64,000 nucleotides of DNA from Nostoc sp. S13 (lineage in GTDB: Bacteria; Cyanobacteriota; Cyanobacteriia; Cyanobacteriales; Nostocaceae). The DNA is taken from contig NZ_JAQYWQ010000003.1 in assembly GCF_029379315.1 (NCBI RefSeq), positions 62,001 to 126,000 on the forward strand, given 5' to 3'. Numbering within the stretch: the stretch's first letter is position 1; each line of letters starts with the position of its first letter. A program made the translations under genes and the position numbers. Under the pieces are notes generated by a model, which was given only the letters and a program-made list of their open reading frames with translations, did no database searches and was not told where the DNA came from. This document shows positions 27,748-37,618 of the stretch, one piece after another.

Positions 27748-27970
27748 GCGTAGATAAATGATAAAGTGCGATCGCTACTCACAAGTTATCTGACATCCCT
27801 CTCCGTGAGTTCGGAGAGGGGCAGGTGAAAGCGTAGCATAACCTTTGTTGAGGTTATGAGACTTAACGATCAATTGCGTTGAGAAAAACTTCTGTGTACA
27901 CTGTAGCAGGCTCAAAGAGGGGCAGACTTGAACTTTAGTTCAAAGCAGGGAGAGGTTTATCAAGCTCACG

Positions 27971-28723
27971 TTAACTACAAGTAACTGCTGAAGCTGAGTT
28001 AACCTTTGTTAAATCGCCAGTGAATATGGCTGTGTATTGATAAGGTGATGAACCAGAGCAAGTCATGGAATTTGTATTAGCACTACGGGGAGTCCACCAT
28101 GAAGTTGCTTGCACAGTCAAATTTGTGCCATTCCATGATAACTTGTTGACAACTAAAGAGTTAGTTTGTCCATCAGTTGGCTTTTTGGCAGATAAAAATG
28201 TGGCATAGTTCACCTCGCCATTAGCTGGATTAATCCGGGCTACAACCGCGACTTTTGGCCCGCCTCCGCTACCATAGGTAGACAACCAACGCCCAGTAGC
28301 AAAGCGGCGGAAATCATTACCAGTCTGACTGCCAGTGGAAGAGTAAACGCCATATAAAACATTCCCCCCATCCCAAAACAATCCATAACCTGTACCATCG
28401 TCATTTGTTGTTTCGTAATCAGTACGACACCATGTTTTCATTCCATTATTGAAACGGATAGTTACAGGGTTTTTGTTATTAGATGATACTTGCTGATAAC
28501 CAATGTAAATGGTTGTATTTCCATTCTTTACTTGAGGGCCATTTTTAGCTTTGATTGTCGCTTCACTATCATTGCAACTGAATGTCACAGCATTACCGAT
28601 AGATGAATTTATGGTTTGGGCAAAAACTGGAGGAATTTTTTGTGTGATTAGTAAATCAGCTACTAATACTACAGATAAAGAGAAATATGCGAAATATTTC
28701 TGCAATTTATTAGAATAAATCAT
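27971..28723 (-). CDS. Secreted protein of unknown function
   Basis: A 250-residue protein with a signal peptide (LQKYFAYFSLSVVLVADLLI, cleavage near VFAQ). The mature part is rich in Ser, Thr, Asn and Gly, with repeated short beta-type strands (NTTIYIGYQQVSS, VVNKLSWNGTNLTV) and at least four Cys that may pair. No named domain is seen. Probably a periplasmic or outer surface beta-rich protein. It stands alone. Confidence 0.6.
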   Translation of the reverse strand: MIYSNKLQKYFAYFSLSVVLVADLLITQKIPPVFAQTINSSIGNAVTFSCNDSEATIKAKNGPQVKNGNTTIYIGYQQVSSNNKNPVTIRFNNGMKTWCRTDYETTNDDGTGYGLFWDGGNVLYGVYSSTGSQTGNDFRRFATGRWLSTYGSGGGPKVAVVARINPANGEVNYATFLSAKKPTDGQTNSLVVNKLSWNGTNLTVQATSWWTPRSANTNSMTCSGSSPYQYTAIFTGDLTKVNSASAVTCS

Positions 28724-29498
28724 GGTAAAATCTGCCGAGAAAGGGTAAGGGAAAACTTCGTAGTACTATAAACTCTTATCAGAATTTAGACAATCAAAAT
28801 TGTTGAAACTTGCAGATTGCAAGATTCTCAATCTAGTCCTATCAATGAATAAAATAAATTGCGTCGGCATTCGGGCAGGGTCTCGTAGAGAAGCCCACCA
28901 AACGTATCGCAGTAGTCAACAACAAATGGTTTTAATGAACAAATAGAGTTTGTTTATTCTTCATGTCCCTTGTTAGAACATCGTTAAAGAGGGTTCCATA
29001 ACACCAATTTACTAATCCTGCAAGAAGCTCTCGCGCAACCCCTCTCCAAAGCCCATAGCAGAGTTTAACTCTCCCTTTTCTGGTAAGAAAAGAGACTGGA
29101 GGGTAAGGTTTTTGATTACTGAATTGATGCTCTAGAGCTACTTTGACTTAGGAAAGCAGTTTTGTGGTTCAGTAAAATTCGTGAATAATTTTAGGCTTTA
29201 AAAAAATAATATATAAATCTGAGTAATTTCTCTTAATTTAGATATTGCACTGGTTTTTCTCCAAAAGGTAAGCCTTTAACAGGCGTTGCATAAATGCGGG
29301 ATGAATTGAGATTTTTGACAAAAGCTAAAGGTAGTTACTTTGCGCCTTTGCGCCTTTGCGTGAGGTAAAAATCATCCCCAGATTCAGCAATGCCCTTTAA
29401 CAATATGTCGATGATTTTACTGAAGAACCATAAATTTTGCTTGATTAGCTGCATTAAGCGGGATAGTTTAGATACTCATCTAACACAAAATTCCGCTT
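28724..29498. other. Gene-poor region with dispersed repeats
   Basis: No gene. It has a CTCGTAGAGAAG-type repeat at about 28882 and GCGCCTTTGCGCCTTTGCG at about 29342. A 20-base stretch before 29499 lacks a clear ribosome-binding site. Confidence 0.4.
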
Positions 29499-30626
29499 AT
29501 GCGCCTGACTTCACTAGATGTTTTTCGCGGCATTACGATCGCTGCGATGATTCTCGTCAATATGGCGGGAGTCGCAGATGATGTATATCCTCCCTTAGCC
29601 CATGCCGATTGGCACGGTTGCACACCAACTGACTTGGTATTCCCCTTCTTTCTCTTCATTGTCGGTGTAGCGATGACTTTCTCGCTGTCAAAGTACACCG
29701 AAAGCAATAAACCAACTTCAGCTATTTACTGGCGCATCTTACGCCGCGCTGCCATTCTCTTTGGGTTGGGATTGCTACTAAATGGCTTTTGGAATCAGGG
29801 TGTTTGGACTTTTGACTTAAGTAGTATTCGCATTATGGGGGTGTTGCAACGCATCAGCCTTACTTATTTGCTAGCTTCCGTAACTGTTCTCAACCTGCCG
29901 CGTAAAGGTCAATGGATACTGGCAGCAGTGCTACTTATCGGCTACTGGCTAACGATGATGTATGTACCAATACCCGATTATGGTGCGGGAGTTCTGACGC
30001 GGGAAGGTAATTTCGGCGCTTATATTGACCGCCTGATTATTCCCAAAGCACATTTATACAAAGGTGATGGTTTCAAATTTATGGGAGATCCAGAGGGACT
30101 TTTCAGTACTATTCCGGCGATAGTAAGTGTTCTCGCTGGCTACTTCACTGGACAATGGATACGCAGCCAAACTATACATTCACGCACAAGTATCGGGTTA
30201 GGATTATTTGGAGTTGGCTGTTTAATTATCGGTTGGGCGTGGGGGTGGACATTCCCCATCAACAAAAAGCTGTGGACAAGTTCCTATGTAGTCTTCACTA
30301 GCGGTTGGGCGCTACTTTTGCTAGCAGCTTGTTATGAACTGATCGAAGTACGGCTGAATCGTCGCTGGAGTAAACCTTTTGAAATTATGGGCTTAAATGC
30401 GATCGCTCTTTTCGTTCCATCTGTTTTGTTGATTAAAATCTTAGTGAAAACCACTATCGGCACAGGCAAAGATGCTAAAAGTACCTACAATTGGATTTAC
30501 CAGAATTTTTTCGGATCTTGGGCGGGGGCGCTGAATGGTTCCCTGTTGTTTGCCATAGTCACCGTGTTATTGTGGTGGGCTGTTGGTGTTCTGATGTATC
30601 GACAACGTTGGTTTCTCAAAGTGTAA
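29499..30626 (+). CDS. Membrane acyltransferase, DUF5009 / HGSNAT-like family
   Basis: A 375-residue integral membrane protein with about ten transmembrane segments. The N-terminus RLTSLDVFRGITIAAMILVN is the hallmark of the heparan-alpha-glucosaminide N-acetyltransferase-like (DUF1624/DUF5009) family, with the conserved Asp and Arg; DWHGCTPTDLVFPFFLFIVG follows, with the conserved His. Family members acetylate sugars across a membrane using acetyl-CoA. The actual substrate here is unknown. It has no partner gene close by. Confidence 0.85.
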   Translation: MRLTSLDVFRGITIAAMILVNMAGVADDVYPPLAHADWHGCTPTDLVFPFFLFIVGVAMTFSLSKYTESNKPTSAIYWRILRRAAILFGLGLLLNGFWNQGVWTFDLSSIRIMGVLQRISLTYLLASVTVLNLPRKGQWILAAVLLIGYWLTMMYVPIPDYGAGVLTREGNFGAYIDRLIIPKAHLYKGDGFKFMGDPEGLFSTIPAIVSVLAGYFTGQWIRSQTIHSRTSIGLGLFGVGCLIIGWAWGWTFPINKKLWTSSYVVFTSGWALLLLAACYELIEVRLNRRWSKPFEIMGLNAIALFVPSVLLIKILVKTTIGTGKDAKSTYNWIYQNFFGSWAGALNGSLLFAIVTVLLWWAVGVLMYRQRWFLKV

Positions 30627-30778
30627 ATTTGCAAGCAGACATCAGAAATTGAAAAAATTTTTGTTGTTATTTATGTTTTAGTGTTGTCGAGGTTACAATA
30701 TACTACATAAGCATTTGCAGATTTATTTTGTCTAATTCACTCAAACTATTAATCCATAGACAAATTGTGAGGTAATGA

Positions 30779-31480
30779 ATGCGTCGCCTTAAATTTTGGG
30801 TGTTTTTGCCAATTGGGTTGATATTTGGCTGCTCAGACCAACTGTTTCAATCTAACCGGTCTGTAGCATACTCTAACCCAGCAGTAGTTCCACAAACTAG
30901 TCCGACTTTATCAAAAGTGAGTTACCTTTCATCGTTAGAACAAGAGGTAATTGTTGAAACAAATAAGGTACGAACAAATCCCCAGTCATATCTCCCGATT
31001 TTAGAAAACTATAGAAAGCGCTTTGAGGGAAACCTAGTCAACATTTCTAATAATACTTATTGGCAAACTCAAGAAGGAGTTAAAGCAGTCGATGAGGCGA
31101 TCACATTTTTAAAATCAGCACGTCCTGTAGCGACGTTGAGTGTATCTAAAGGTATGTCTTTAGGCGCAAAAGACCATGTTAAAGACCAAGGGTCAAAAGG
31201 TGCTACAGGTCATGATGGTAGCGATGGTAGCAACTTCTCCACTCGCATCAACCGTTATGGTAGATGGGAAACAACCGCAGGTGAAAATATCATTTATGGC
31301 TTTAACACTGCTCAAGATATCGTCATGCAATTAATTATTGATGATAGTGTGCCCGATCGCAGTCATAGAAAAAACATTTTTAACGGCGCTTTTAAAGTGT
31401 CTGGTGTTGCTTATGGAACTCACAAAGTATATAGAACAATTTGTGTAATTGAATACGCTGGGGGGTATAGGGAAAAATAA
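30779..31480 (+). CDS. CAP-domain (SCP/PR1-like) lipoprotein, copy 1
   Basis: A 233-residue protein. The N-terminus [16 protein letters not shown] has a lipobox with Cys, indicating a lipid-anchored envelope protein. The CAP domain spans about residues 57-230: [50 protein letters not shown] (GEN(I) signature), and [21 protein letters not shown] domains bind small hydrophobic or peptide ligands. GAGGT five bases before the ATG supports the start. It is very similar in sequence to copy 2 at 31994, and the 30 bases before each start are also alike, so the gene was duplicated with its promoter. Confidence 0.85.
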   Translation: MRRLKFWVFLPIGLIFGCSDQLFQSNRSVAYSNPAVVPQTSPTLSKVSYLSSLEQEVIVETNKVRTNPQSYLPILENYRKRFEGNLVNISNNTYWQTQEGVKAVDEAITFLKSARPVATLSVSKGMSLGAKDHVKDQGSKGATGHDGSDGSNFSTRINRYGRWETTAGENIIYGFNTAQDIVMQLIIDDSVPDRSHRKNIFNGAFKVSGVAYGTHKVYRTICVIEYAGGYREK

Positions 31481-31609
31481 TTGGAGTTGGGGAGTAGCTA
31501 CAAATACTGAAGGTTTTGAATTATTTTACTTAAAATCAGGCAGAATAAATTAAAATTTTTTTTGTGCTTTACGTTCCAGTGTTAACTAGATTACAACAGG
31601 TATTTAGTA

Positions 31610-31831
31610 ATGTTTTTTAACACTCAAGGAACAAAGACAATAACAGCGTTATCTATACTCTTGATGAACTTATTTCTATTCTTCTTAGGGCAATATGCTT
31701 GGGTTAAGGCTAAAACTCTTTGTCAAAGTCAATTTTTTAACGTAGAGGCGTTGGCGCAGCCTCTCGTAGAGAAGCGGCTTCCCGTAAGGTACCGCAAAGG
31801 ACGCAAAGAGAAGGAAGAAATGCTTAACTGA
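31610..31831 (+). CDS. Doubtful short membrane ORF ending in repeat DNA
   Basis: A 73-codon frame with one hydrophobic segment (LLMNLFLFFLGQYAWVKA). Its last ~30 codons are read from a CTCGTAGAGAAG-type dispersed repeat (31749-31790), so the original end is lost or it never was a gene. It lies between the two CAP genes. Confidence 0.25.
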   Translation: MFFNTQGTKTITALSILLMNLFLFFLGQYAWVKAKTLCQSQFFNVEALAQPLVEKRLPVRYRKGRKEKEEMLN

Positions 31832-31993
31832 ACTGTATTGCTTTTTAGGGGACTGATCGAAGTTCTAATGTATGATAAAAAGCCGCTTCTAAAATTATGA
31901 ATAAAGAAGCGTCTATAAACTTTCGTGTGTGTTGAAAATTATTATTTCTTCTAATTCACTAAATTAATCCATAGAAAAATTGTGAGGTAATTA

Positions 31994-32677
31994 ATGCATC
32001 GCATTAGATTTTGGGTATTTTTGCCACTTTCCCTGATATTCGGCTGCTCAAATCAAGTGTTTCAATCTAACCCAGCAGTAGTTCAACCAGCCAGTCCGAC
32101 TTTATTAACAAAGGCGAGTTACCTTTCATCGCTGGAACAACAGGTAATTATTGAAACAAATAAAGTACGAACAAATCCCAAGGCATACCTCCCGATTTTG
32201 GAAAACTATAGAAACCGCTTTCAGGGGAACCGAGTCAAAATTTCTAATAATACGTATTTGCGAACTCAAGAAGGAGTCAACGCAGTCGATGAAGCGATCG
32301 CATTTCTGAAGTCAGCACGTTCTGTGGGAGCGTTGAGTGCATCTAAAGGTATGTCTTTAGGAGCAAAAGACCATGTTAAAGACCAAGGCTCAAAAGGTGC
32401 TACAGGTCATGATGGTAGCGATGGTAGCGATCCCTTTACTCGCATTAACCGTTACGGTAGATGGCAAACAACCGCAGGGGAAAATATCAGTTATGGCCCA
32501 AACACTGCCCAAGATATCGTCATGCAGTTAATTATTGATGATGGTGTGCCCGATCGCGGTCATAGAAAAAACATTTTTAATGGTGCTTTTAAAGTGTCTG
32601 GTGTTGCTTATGGAACTCACAAATTATATAGGACAATTTGTGTAATTGACTACGCTGGGGGGTATAGGGAAAAATAA
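31994..32677 (+). CDS. CAP-domain (SCP/PR1-like) lipoprotein, copy 2
   Basis: A 227-residue paralogue of the CAP protein at 30779. It has the same lipobox ([12 protein letters not shown]) and CAP motifs ([48 protein letters not shown]). It differs by a shorter linker after the lipobox and scattered substitutions. The ribosome-binding site is the same TGTGAGGTAAT as copy 1. A gene family of two, same strand, 514 bases apart. Both products are probably anchored in the inner or outer membrane on the periplasmic side. Confidence 0.85.
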   Translation: MHRIRFWVFLPLSLIFGCSNQVFQSNPAVVQPASPTLLTKASYLSSLEQQVIIETNKVRTNPKAYLPILENYRNRFQGNRVKISNNTYLRTQEGVNAVDEAIAFLKSARSVGALSASKGMSLGAKDHVKDQGSKGATGHDGSDGSDPFTRINRYGRWQTTAGENISYGPNTAQDIVMQLIIDDGVPDRGHRKNIFNGAFKVSGVAYGTHKLYRTICVIDYAGGYREK

Positions 32678-32793
32678 TTTGGTGTCTACGTTAAAAAAAA
32701 TTGACTTTCACAAGGAGTTTTAGCCTTAACACCAAGCCTATTGCTTCTTGATTCTGAATTCTGGATTCTTCTTCAACCGAATTCATCGATTTT

Positions 32794-34434
32794 CTAGAAG
32801 TTTAAAACGTCTAATGATTCTTCTATTTCTAAATCTAATATTCTTTCTCGTGTATCTTTGAGTGCTTCTAGCTTACCTTCTTGACGATAGATGTCTGCCG
32901 CTTTTTGAAAATCTTCAATTGCTCCCTGTTTATCTGCTATTTCTAAACGAATATTGCCACGATTGTAATAAGCATCTGCATAATTGTAATTAATCTGTAT
33001 TGCTTGAGTATAATCTTCAATTGCTCCTTCCAAATCTCCTAAATCTGAACGAGCATTACCACGGTTGTAATAAGCATCTACATAATTAGGATTAATCTGT
33101 ATTGATTGAGTATAATCTTCAATTGCTCCTTCCAAATCTCCTAAATCTGAACGAGCATTACCACGTTTTTTATAAGCTATGGCATCTTTAGGATTAATCT
33201 TGATTGCTTGGGGAAATGCCGGTTGAGAGCCTAATAAATAACGAGCAATCCCACGGTTTTTATAAGCATCAGCATAATGGGGATTAATTTTAATAGCCTG
33301 TGTATAATCTTCAATTGCTCCTTGATTATCTCCTATGTGAGAACGAGCTTCAGCCCGGTTTTTATAAGCTACGGCAACATTAGGATTAATTCTGATCGCC
33401 TGGGTATAATCATTAATTGCTTCTTCTAATCGCCCCAGTTGAGACAGAGCTAAACCTCGCTTATTGTAAGATTTAGCATCATGAAGATTCATCTGGATTG
33501 CCTGAGAATAATCTGCGATCGCAGCTTCATAATCTCCTATTTTATAGTAAGCCAAACCTCGTTTATAATATAATAAATCAACACTGCTAGATTTAAATTT
33601 TAAAGCTTGATTATAGTTGGTTATTGCATTTGTATATTCTCCTTTTTCAAAACATTCATCACCCAATTTTACATAAAGTATATTTAAATCTTCGTTACGA
33701 TATTGGTGAAAGTTCTCTAATTCAGGTTGAAAAGAAGATTTTATCAATTGATTAGTAGTTGTCTTAGATGAAATTTCCTGTTTCGGAAGGTATTTATAAA
33801 TTGGTGGTTGTTGCTTATAAGAATTATTCAGAGAAGATTGTAACTGTTCTAAATAGCACCATAAACCACCACCATACAGTAATTGTTCTATCCCAAAGGA
33901 AATTTTACCAGTTTTCAACTTAATCATCCGAGTTGGGAGAAAGCCAGCCAAGAAAAGGTGATACTCAGATTGTGCTTCACTCACATCCTCTTGAATCAAA
34001 ATGCAAACTACAACTGCATTTTTTTCCACCTCTTCAGAACTAATTGACCATCTAACTCTATCAATACTACCGTGACGAGATTTAACCTCAATACCAATAG
34101 ATGGGTCAGAAGTCAAGGTAAAATCTATATTGCCATCGCCGCCAAATCGCTTTTCATAATCGACTTCGGTAATAAAATCAGCTAAACGTTCTTTGACAAC
34201 TTCCTCACCCAATTTCCCTTTGAGATAGCTAATAAAAACATCACGCACTGGCGAAACACGCTTATATTTCTCAGCCATCACCCAGCAAAATTCCCGTAGT
34301 GCCTTTAACCTTTCTCCAGAGATTATAGTTAATTCACTATATTGACCTTCTGTTTCACAATGAAGCAGACAACCAGATGTTAACCTTTTAATAAAATCAG
34401 ACTGTAGCGATCGCAGTAGTGTAATCCAGTCCAT
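32794..34434 (-). CDS. PD-(D/E)XK-like N-terminal domain fused to TPR array
   Basis: A 546-residue protein. Residues ~65-170 look like a restriction-endonuclease fold: Glu77 in LKGKLGEEVVKERL, Asp104 in GGDGNIDFTLTSD, and the pair Glu116-x-Lys118 in IGIEVKSRHG, followed by a strand with NAVVVCILI. Residues ~250-520 are about eight tetratricopeptide repeats (AIEDYTQAIKINP and YNRGNARSDLGDLEGA patterns). One repeat (LLGSQPAFPQAIKINP) lacks four residues, so it is irregular. The TPRs would bind a partner; the nuclease-like domain may cut nucleic acid or be a binding relic. The role is unknown; a defence or regulatory role is only a guess. Confidence 0.7.
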   Translation of the reverse strand: MDWITLLRSLQSDFIKRLTSGCLLHCETEGQYSELTIISGERLKALREFCWVMAEKYKRVSPVRDVFISYLKGKLGEEVVKERLADFITEVDYEKRFGGDGNIDFTLTSDPSIGIEVKSRHGSIDRVRWSISSEEVEKNAVVVCILIQEDVSEAQSEYHLFLAGFLPTRMIKLKTGKISFGIEQLLYGGGLWCYLEQLQSSLNNSYKQQPPIYKYLPKQEISSKTTTNQLIKSSFQPELENFHQYRNEDLNILYVKLGDECFEKGEYTNAITNYNQALKFKSSSVDLLYYKRGLAYYKIGDYEAAIADYSQAIQMNLHDAKSYNKRGLALSQLGRLEEAINDYTQAIRINPNVAVAYKNRAEARSHIGDNQGAIEDYTQAIKINPHYADAYKNRGIARYLLGSQPAFPQAIKINPKDAIAYKKRGNARSDLGDLEGAIEDYTQSIQINPNYVDAYYNRGNARSDLGDLEGAIEDYTQAIQINYNYADAYYNRGNIRLEIADKQGAIEDFQKAADIYRQEGKLEALKDTRERILDLEIEESLDVLNF

Positions 34435-34670
34435 TTATGTTTCTGCGAATCTTTTGATGAGATTATTCTATTAAAATATCCATTCGGCGTAAACCTTTTA
34501 ATTAGCTTGGGTGATATTCCCAAAAATTGTTTACTATTTTGCAATAATTCTTAATTTAATTTAATATATCAAAATTGGCAAAGAATGAGATTGGATTAAA
34601 GGGAGTGTATTAAGATATAGCACCCTGTCTCAGACATCGCAGCTTTTTAGAGTCGAGTATAAGTAGTAAA

Positions 34671-35131
34671 TTATTGATAGATTTGCCGGAGTTCTTCTAG
34701 AGAATTCACAGTTTTGATACTGGTCAGAATAGCCCTTAATCTCTTTACGTTCTGTATTTGGAGAATTTCTGGTAATATATTTAGTCCTTCGCTGCCAAAC
34801 TTTAATTCCAAACCCATTTCAATACCTTCAAAGAGTCCTTCTCTCTTCCCCAATTTAATACCTTGTTGAATACCCCTTCTTTCTACGCTGGTAATATACA
34901 GCATTTTCTTTTCCTCCTCATATTGAGTTACTTCTTGCCAAAAACTGTTCTCTAATTCTTCAGGTAATTTCATCATGCAATAGACATCTCCGAAAAAAAA
35001 TGTAGAGACGCGAAATTTCGCGTCTCTACAAGGGTTCTAGATAACGCATATTTAATTTCACCAGATGTCTAATCGATAAACCGAAACAGGTTGATCATAT
35101 CTTGACGCTAATAACCTTTTTCGTAGAGTCG
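34671..35131 (-). pseudogene. Rpn-family (PD-(D/E)XK) nuclease gene split by a MITE
   Basis: Downstream part, 34976-34671, reads MMKLPEELENSFWQEVTQYE and continues KKMLYITSVERRGIQQGIKL, the C-terminal region of the Rpn recombination-promoting nuclease family. Upstream part, on the far side of the MITE (35131-35072), reads RLYEKGY, a stop, RQDMINLFRFID. In Rpn proteins FRFIDW-MM-LPEEL is continuous, so the 91-bp MITE at 34981-35071 has been inserted exactly here. The upstream half also has a premature TAG and lacks the nuclease domain. The gene is dead. Confidence 0.85.
34981..35071. mobile_element. MITE family 1, copy B (91 bp)
   Basis: The ends TAGACATCTCC and CCAGATGTCTA are inverted repeats. 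The middle is a perfect 30-bp palindrome (TGTAGAGACGCGAAA and its complement). TA lies at both ends. It matches copy A at 8665-8755. It sits inside the Rpn gene. Confidence 0.9.
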
Positions 35132-35170
35132 TTGGGAAGATTTACATTAGTTTTGAAGGTGCGGCTATGC

Positions 35171-35725
35171 CTAATCAGGGTAGCAATAGTGGATTTTTAC
35201 ATCACTTTTCACTTGCCAAGTGGAAGATACACCAGCATGAAATGTAACCAAATCCCCTTTTTTAATATGGACTGGCTCTCCCCAGATAGGATTTACCAAA
35301 ACTTCGCCTTCAAGAAAGTAACAAAGTTTATCTGCATCGTAGACTTGTGCTATGTCTGATACTTCTTTTGTCCAAATAGGATAGTTAAAAATATCTAAAT
35401 CTTTGAGTTCTTCTTCGCTTGGTGTTTGATTAACTTGAATTGCATAGCAGTAATGCTTTTTGATGTCACTTTTTACATCCCAAGTACAAGATAAACTAGC
35501 ACCAAAAGTTACTAAGTCACCTGCGACAATCCTTACTGGCTCACCTGAATCTGGAGTCACGATTACCTCTCCTTCTAGGAAATAGCACATTTCAGCTACT
35601 TCATAAAATGCTGGGAACTTTGATGGCTCTTTCATCCAAATAGGCCATTTATACACATCTAAATTATTAAGTTTTGTTTGAGTAGGTTGATGCTCAACTT
35701 TAATATCCATACCTATTATTCTCAT
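35171..35725 (-). CDS. Double cupin (DUF861-like) protein
   Basis: A 184-residue protein that is a tandem duplication of a ~90-residue cupin. Both halves read LDVYKWPIWMKEPS / LDIFNYPIWTKEVS, MCYFLEGEVIVTP / LCYFLEGEVLVNP, GEPVRIVAGDLVTF / GEPVHIKKGDLVTF, and CTWDVKSDIKKHYCY / STWQVKSDVKIHYCY. Single-domain DUF861 cupins are common; the fused pair is unusual. These cupins lack the usual two-His metal motif, but the Glu and the final His-Tyr may bind something. It starts six bases after the PRTase-like gene, on the same strand, so the two are one operon. AAGGA before the ATG at 35725 supports this start. Confidence 0.8.
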   Translation of the reverse strand: MRIIGMDIKVEHQPTQTKLNNLDVYKWPIWMKEPSKFPAFYEVAEMCYFLEGEVIVTPDSGEPVRIVAGDLVTFGASLSCTWDVKSDIKKHYCYAIQVNQTPSEEELKDLDIFNYPIWTKEVSDIAQVYDADKLCYFLEGEVLVNPIWGEPVHIKKGDLVTFHAGVSSTWQVKSDVKIHYCYPD

Positions 35726-35731
35726 ACACAA

Positions 35732-36304
35732 CTATTCCTTAGTACCATTTGTACTATTGCTTGAAAAGAGCATTTGTTTTACTGGTAATTCATATCTCTC
35801 TTGTTGATCAAATTTTGTATTCTCATCCCAGATATTTGTTTTACACTCCCAGTCGAACTGTAACATCAAGCGTTTTAAAGGAAAATAGACCGGACAAATA
35901 TCAGGCTTAAATATAGAGTCAGTGTTGCAAGCACAGCAAACAAACAAAAGCGATTCACGCTTAAAACCATAATCTAAAAGAATGTTACACACATTCTTAA
36001 AATTGTTACCACTCATACAACCGCTATCTGCAATAATTAGCCTCGAATATCTATCTAATATATCTTGACTAATTTCTAATTTAAATTCACTGACAAGAGG
36101 TATTTTAATCACCTCAATTGGTAAAGGTTTCCCTCTCCTCGACAATTTGTGTGACAAGTGAACTGCTAGTACACCTGAATACTCAGCACTCAATTGTAAT
36201 ATACCTGTATTCTCTGTAACAAAATTTTTCTCTCTAATTTCAGCAATTATCCAATCTATAATTGCTTCTTCCCATTCTTTTGAAATTCTGAGTTGATTTG
36301 ACAT
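35732..36304 (-). CDS. Phosphoribosyltransferase-like protein
   Basis: A 190-residue protein. The central part RYSRLIIADSGCMSGNNF followed by CNILLDYGF resembles a type I PRTase PRPP loop (hydrophobic strand, acidic residue, SG, then helix), and SVLAVHLSHKLSRRGKPLPI-like residues precede it. The usual second acidic residue (D-D or D-E) is replaced by D-S. The C-terminal half has several Cys (VCCACN, ICPVYF, ECKTNIW). It may be a PRTase with altered chemistry or a PRPP-binding regulator. The link to the double cupin is from position only. Confidence 0.5.
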   Translation of the reverse strand: MSNQLRISKEWEEAIIDWIIAEIREKNFVTENTGILQLSAEYSGVLAVHLSHKLSRRGKPLPIEVIKIPLVSEFKLEISQDILDRYSRLIIADSGCMSGNNFKNVCNILLDYGFKRESLLFVCCACNTDSIFKPDICPVYFPLKRLMLQFDWECKTNIWDENTKFDQQERYELPVKQMLFSSNSTNGTKE

Positions 36305-36520
36305 TACTGATATTTATAATATACTTGATTTTTCCGACTATTAAAACCGCGCTAAAGTCAATATCTACTTCAAGATATCTATCTGAAGAGGTATTAGGTT
36401 ATTACTGATATAGTAGTGGAAAAAATAAATAAAAGCAAGCGATTGTCCGTATTATCCCGTAAACAGTTACTGGGGAACGACTTTAAATATCACACCGCAC
36501 TCCTAACTCCTTTTTGACTA

Positions 36521-37618
36521 CTAGCTTTCAAGATAAACTTCCAAACTCGGTACATTTACCCAACTTGCTTTTTTATGAGATTCATGGGATAAATCCATCA
36601 ACAACTGAGAATAAATTCCTTCTCGCAGCGATGGTGTAATTTCCTGATTGCGGTCAATTCCTTGCACCCATTGGTCTACTACGCGGATAAATGCACAAAT
36701 GCGCCCATCCGCATAATTCTTCGGAAAAATTAACCGATTCGGTATTTCTATTTCCGTTAAAGGTTTACCTGGCTGGGAACCCCAAACACGAAAACCATGT
36801 ATATAATCTTTTTGATTTTCACTGCCCAGAATTAATGTACCGCGATCGCCATATACTTCTACCCAATGGGTTCTTGGTGCATGAACAACCGCACTGATAG
36901 AAAGTTTGCAAGGTGTGCCATCCGCTAATTCCAGTGTTAATATACAGTTGTCATCTGTATCTACTGGCTTAGATTCCCCACTAACAGAGTCAACTCGTGT
37001 GGGAATAGCAGTAGTTAAATAGGCGCTTAATCTGCGGACTGGCCCGAATAACCAGTGAATGTAATCGAAGGCGTGGGAACCCAACGACCCCAATGCACCG
37101 CCTCCTTTATCCTTGTCAGAATACCAATTCCAAGGGCGTGAAGTATCAGCACGAGAAGAACCTAACCAATCAATTTTAATTAAGCGCAACTTACCCACAT
37201 AGTCTTCTGACAATAATTCAGCAAATAACTGCCATGCTGGTACAAAACGAAATTCAAAATCTATAGTCGCAATCACGCCTTTTTCTTTAGCTAGCTGATA
37301 AAGTTCTTTAGCTTCAATTGCATTTAAGGTTGTCGGTTTTTCTAGTAATAAATGTTTCCCAGCTTGCAATACGGTTTTTGCCATTTCATAGTGCAAAAAT
37401 GGCGGCGTAGAAATGCTAACTGCTTGCACTGCTGGTAATGCCACAATATCTGTAAGTGAGTCGTAAGCGTGCGGGATATGATGGGATTCTGCTATGGCTT
37501 TGGCTTTATTTATATCTCGGTGATAAACAGCAACTATCTCAGTTTGAGGATGTGCTTGGAATCCAGGGATGTGGACTTTTTGACCAAATCCAGTGCCGGC
37601 GATCGCAATCCCAATCAT
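36521..37618 (-). CDS. Gfo/Idh/MocA-family oxidoreductase
   Basis: A 365-residue NAD(P)-dependent dehydrogenase. The N-terminal Rossmann fold is GIAIAGTGFGQKVHIPGF, the conserved EKP motif is LLEKPTTLNAIEAKEL, and the C-terminal domain has GGGALGSLGSHAFDYIHWLF, with the catalytic-type Gly-x-His pair. The family oxidises or reduces sugars and inositol derivatives; the substrate is unknown. It stands alone after an intergenic stretch. Confidence 0.9.
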   Translation of the reverse strand: MIGIAIAGTGFGQKVHIPGFQAHPQTEIVAVYHRDINKAKAIAESHHIPHAYDSLTDIVALPAVQAVSISTPPFLHYEMAKTVLQAGKHLLLEKPTTLNAIEAKELYQLAKEKGVIATIDFEFRFVPAWQLFAELLSEDYVGKLRLIKIDWLGSSRADTSRPWNWYSDKDKGGGALGSLGSHAFDYIHWLFGPVRRLSAYLTTAIPTRVDSVSGESKPVDTDDNCILTLELADGTPCKLSISAVVHAPRTHWVEVYGDRGTLILGSENQKDYIHGFRVWGSQPGKPLTEIEIPNRLIFPKNYADGRICAFIRVVDQWVQGIDRNQEITPSLREGIYSQLLMDLSHESHKKASWVNVPSLEVYLES

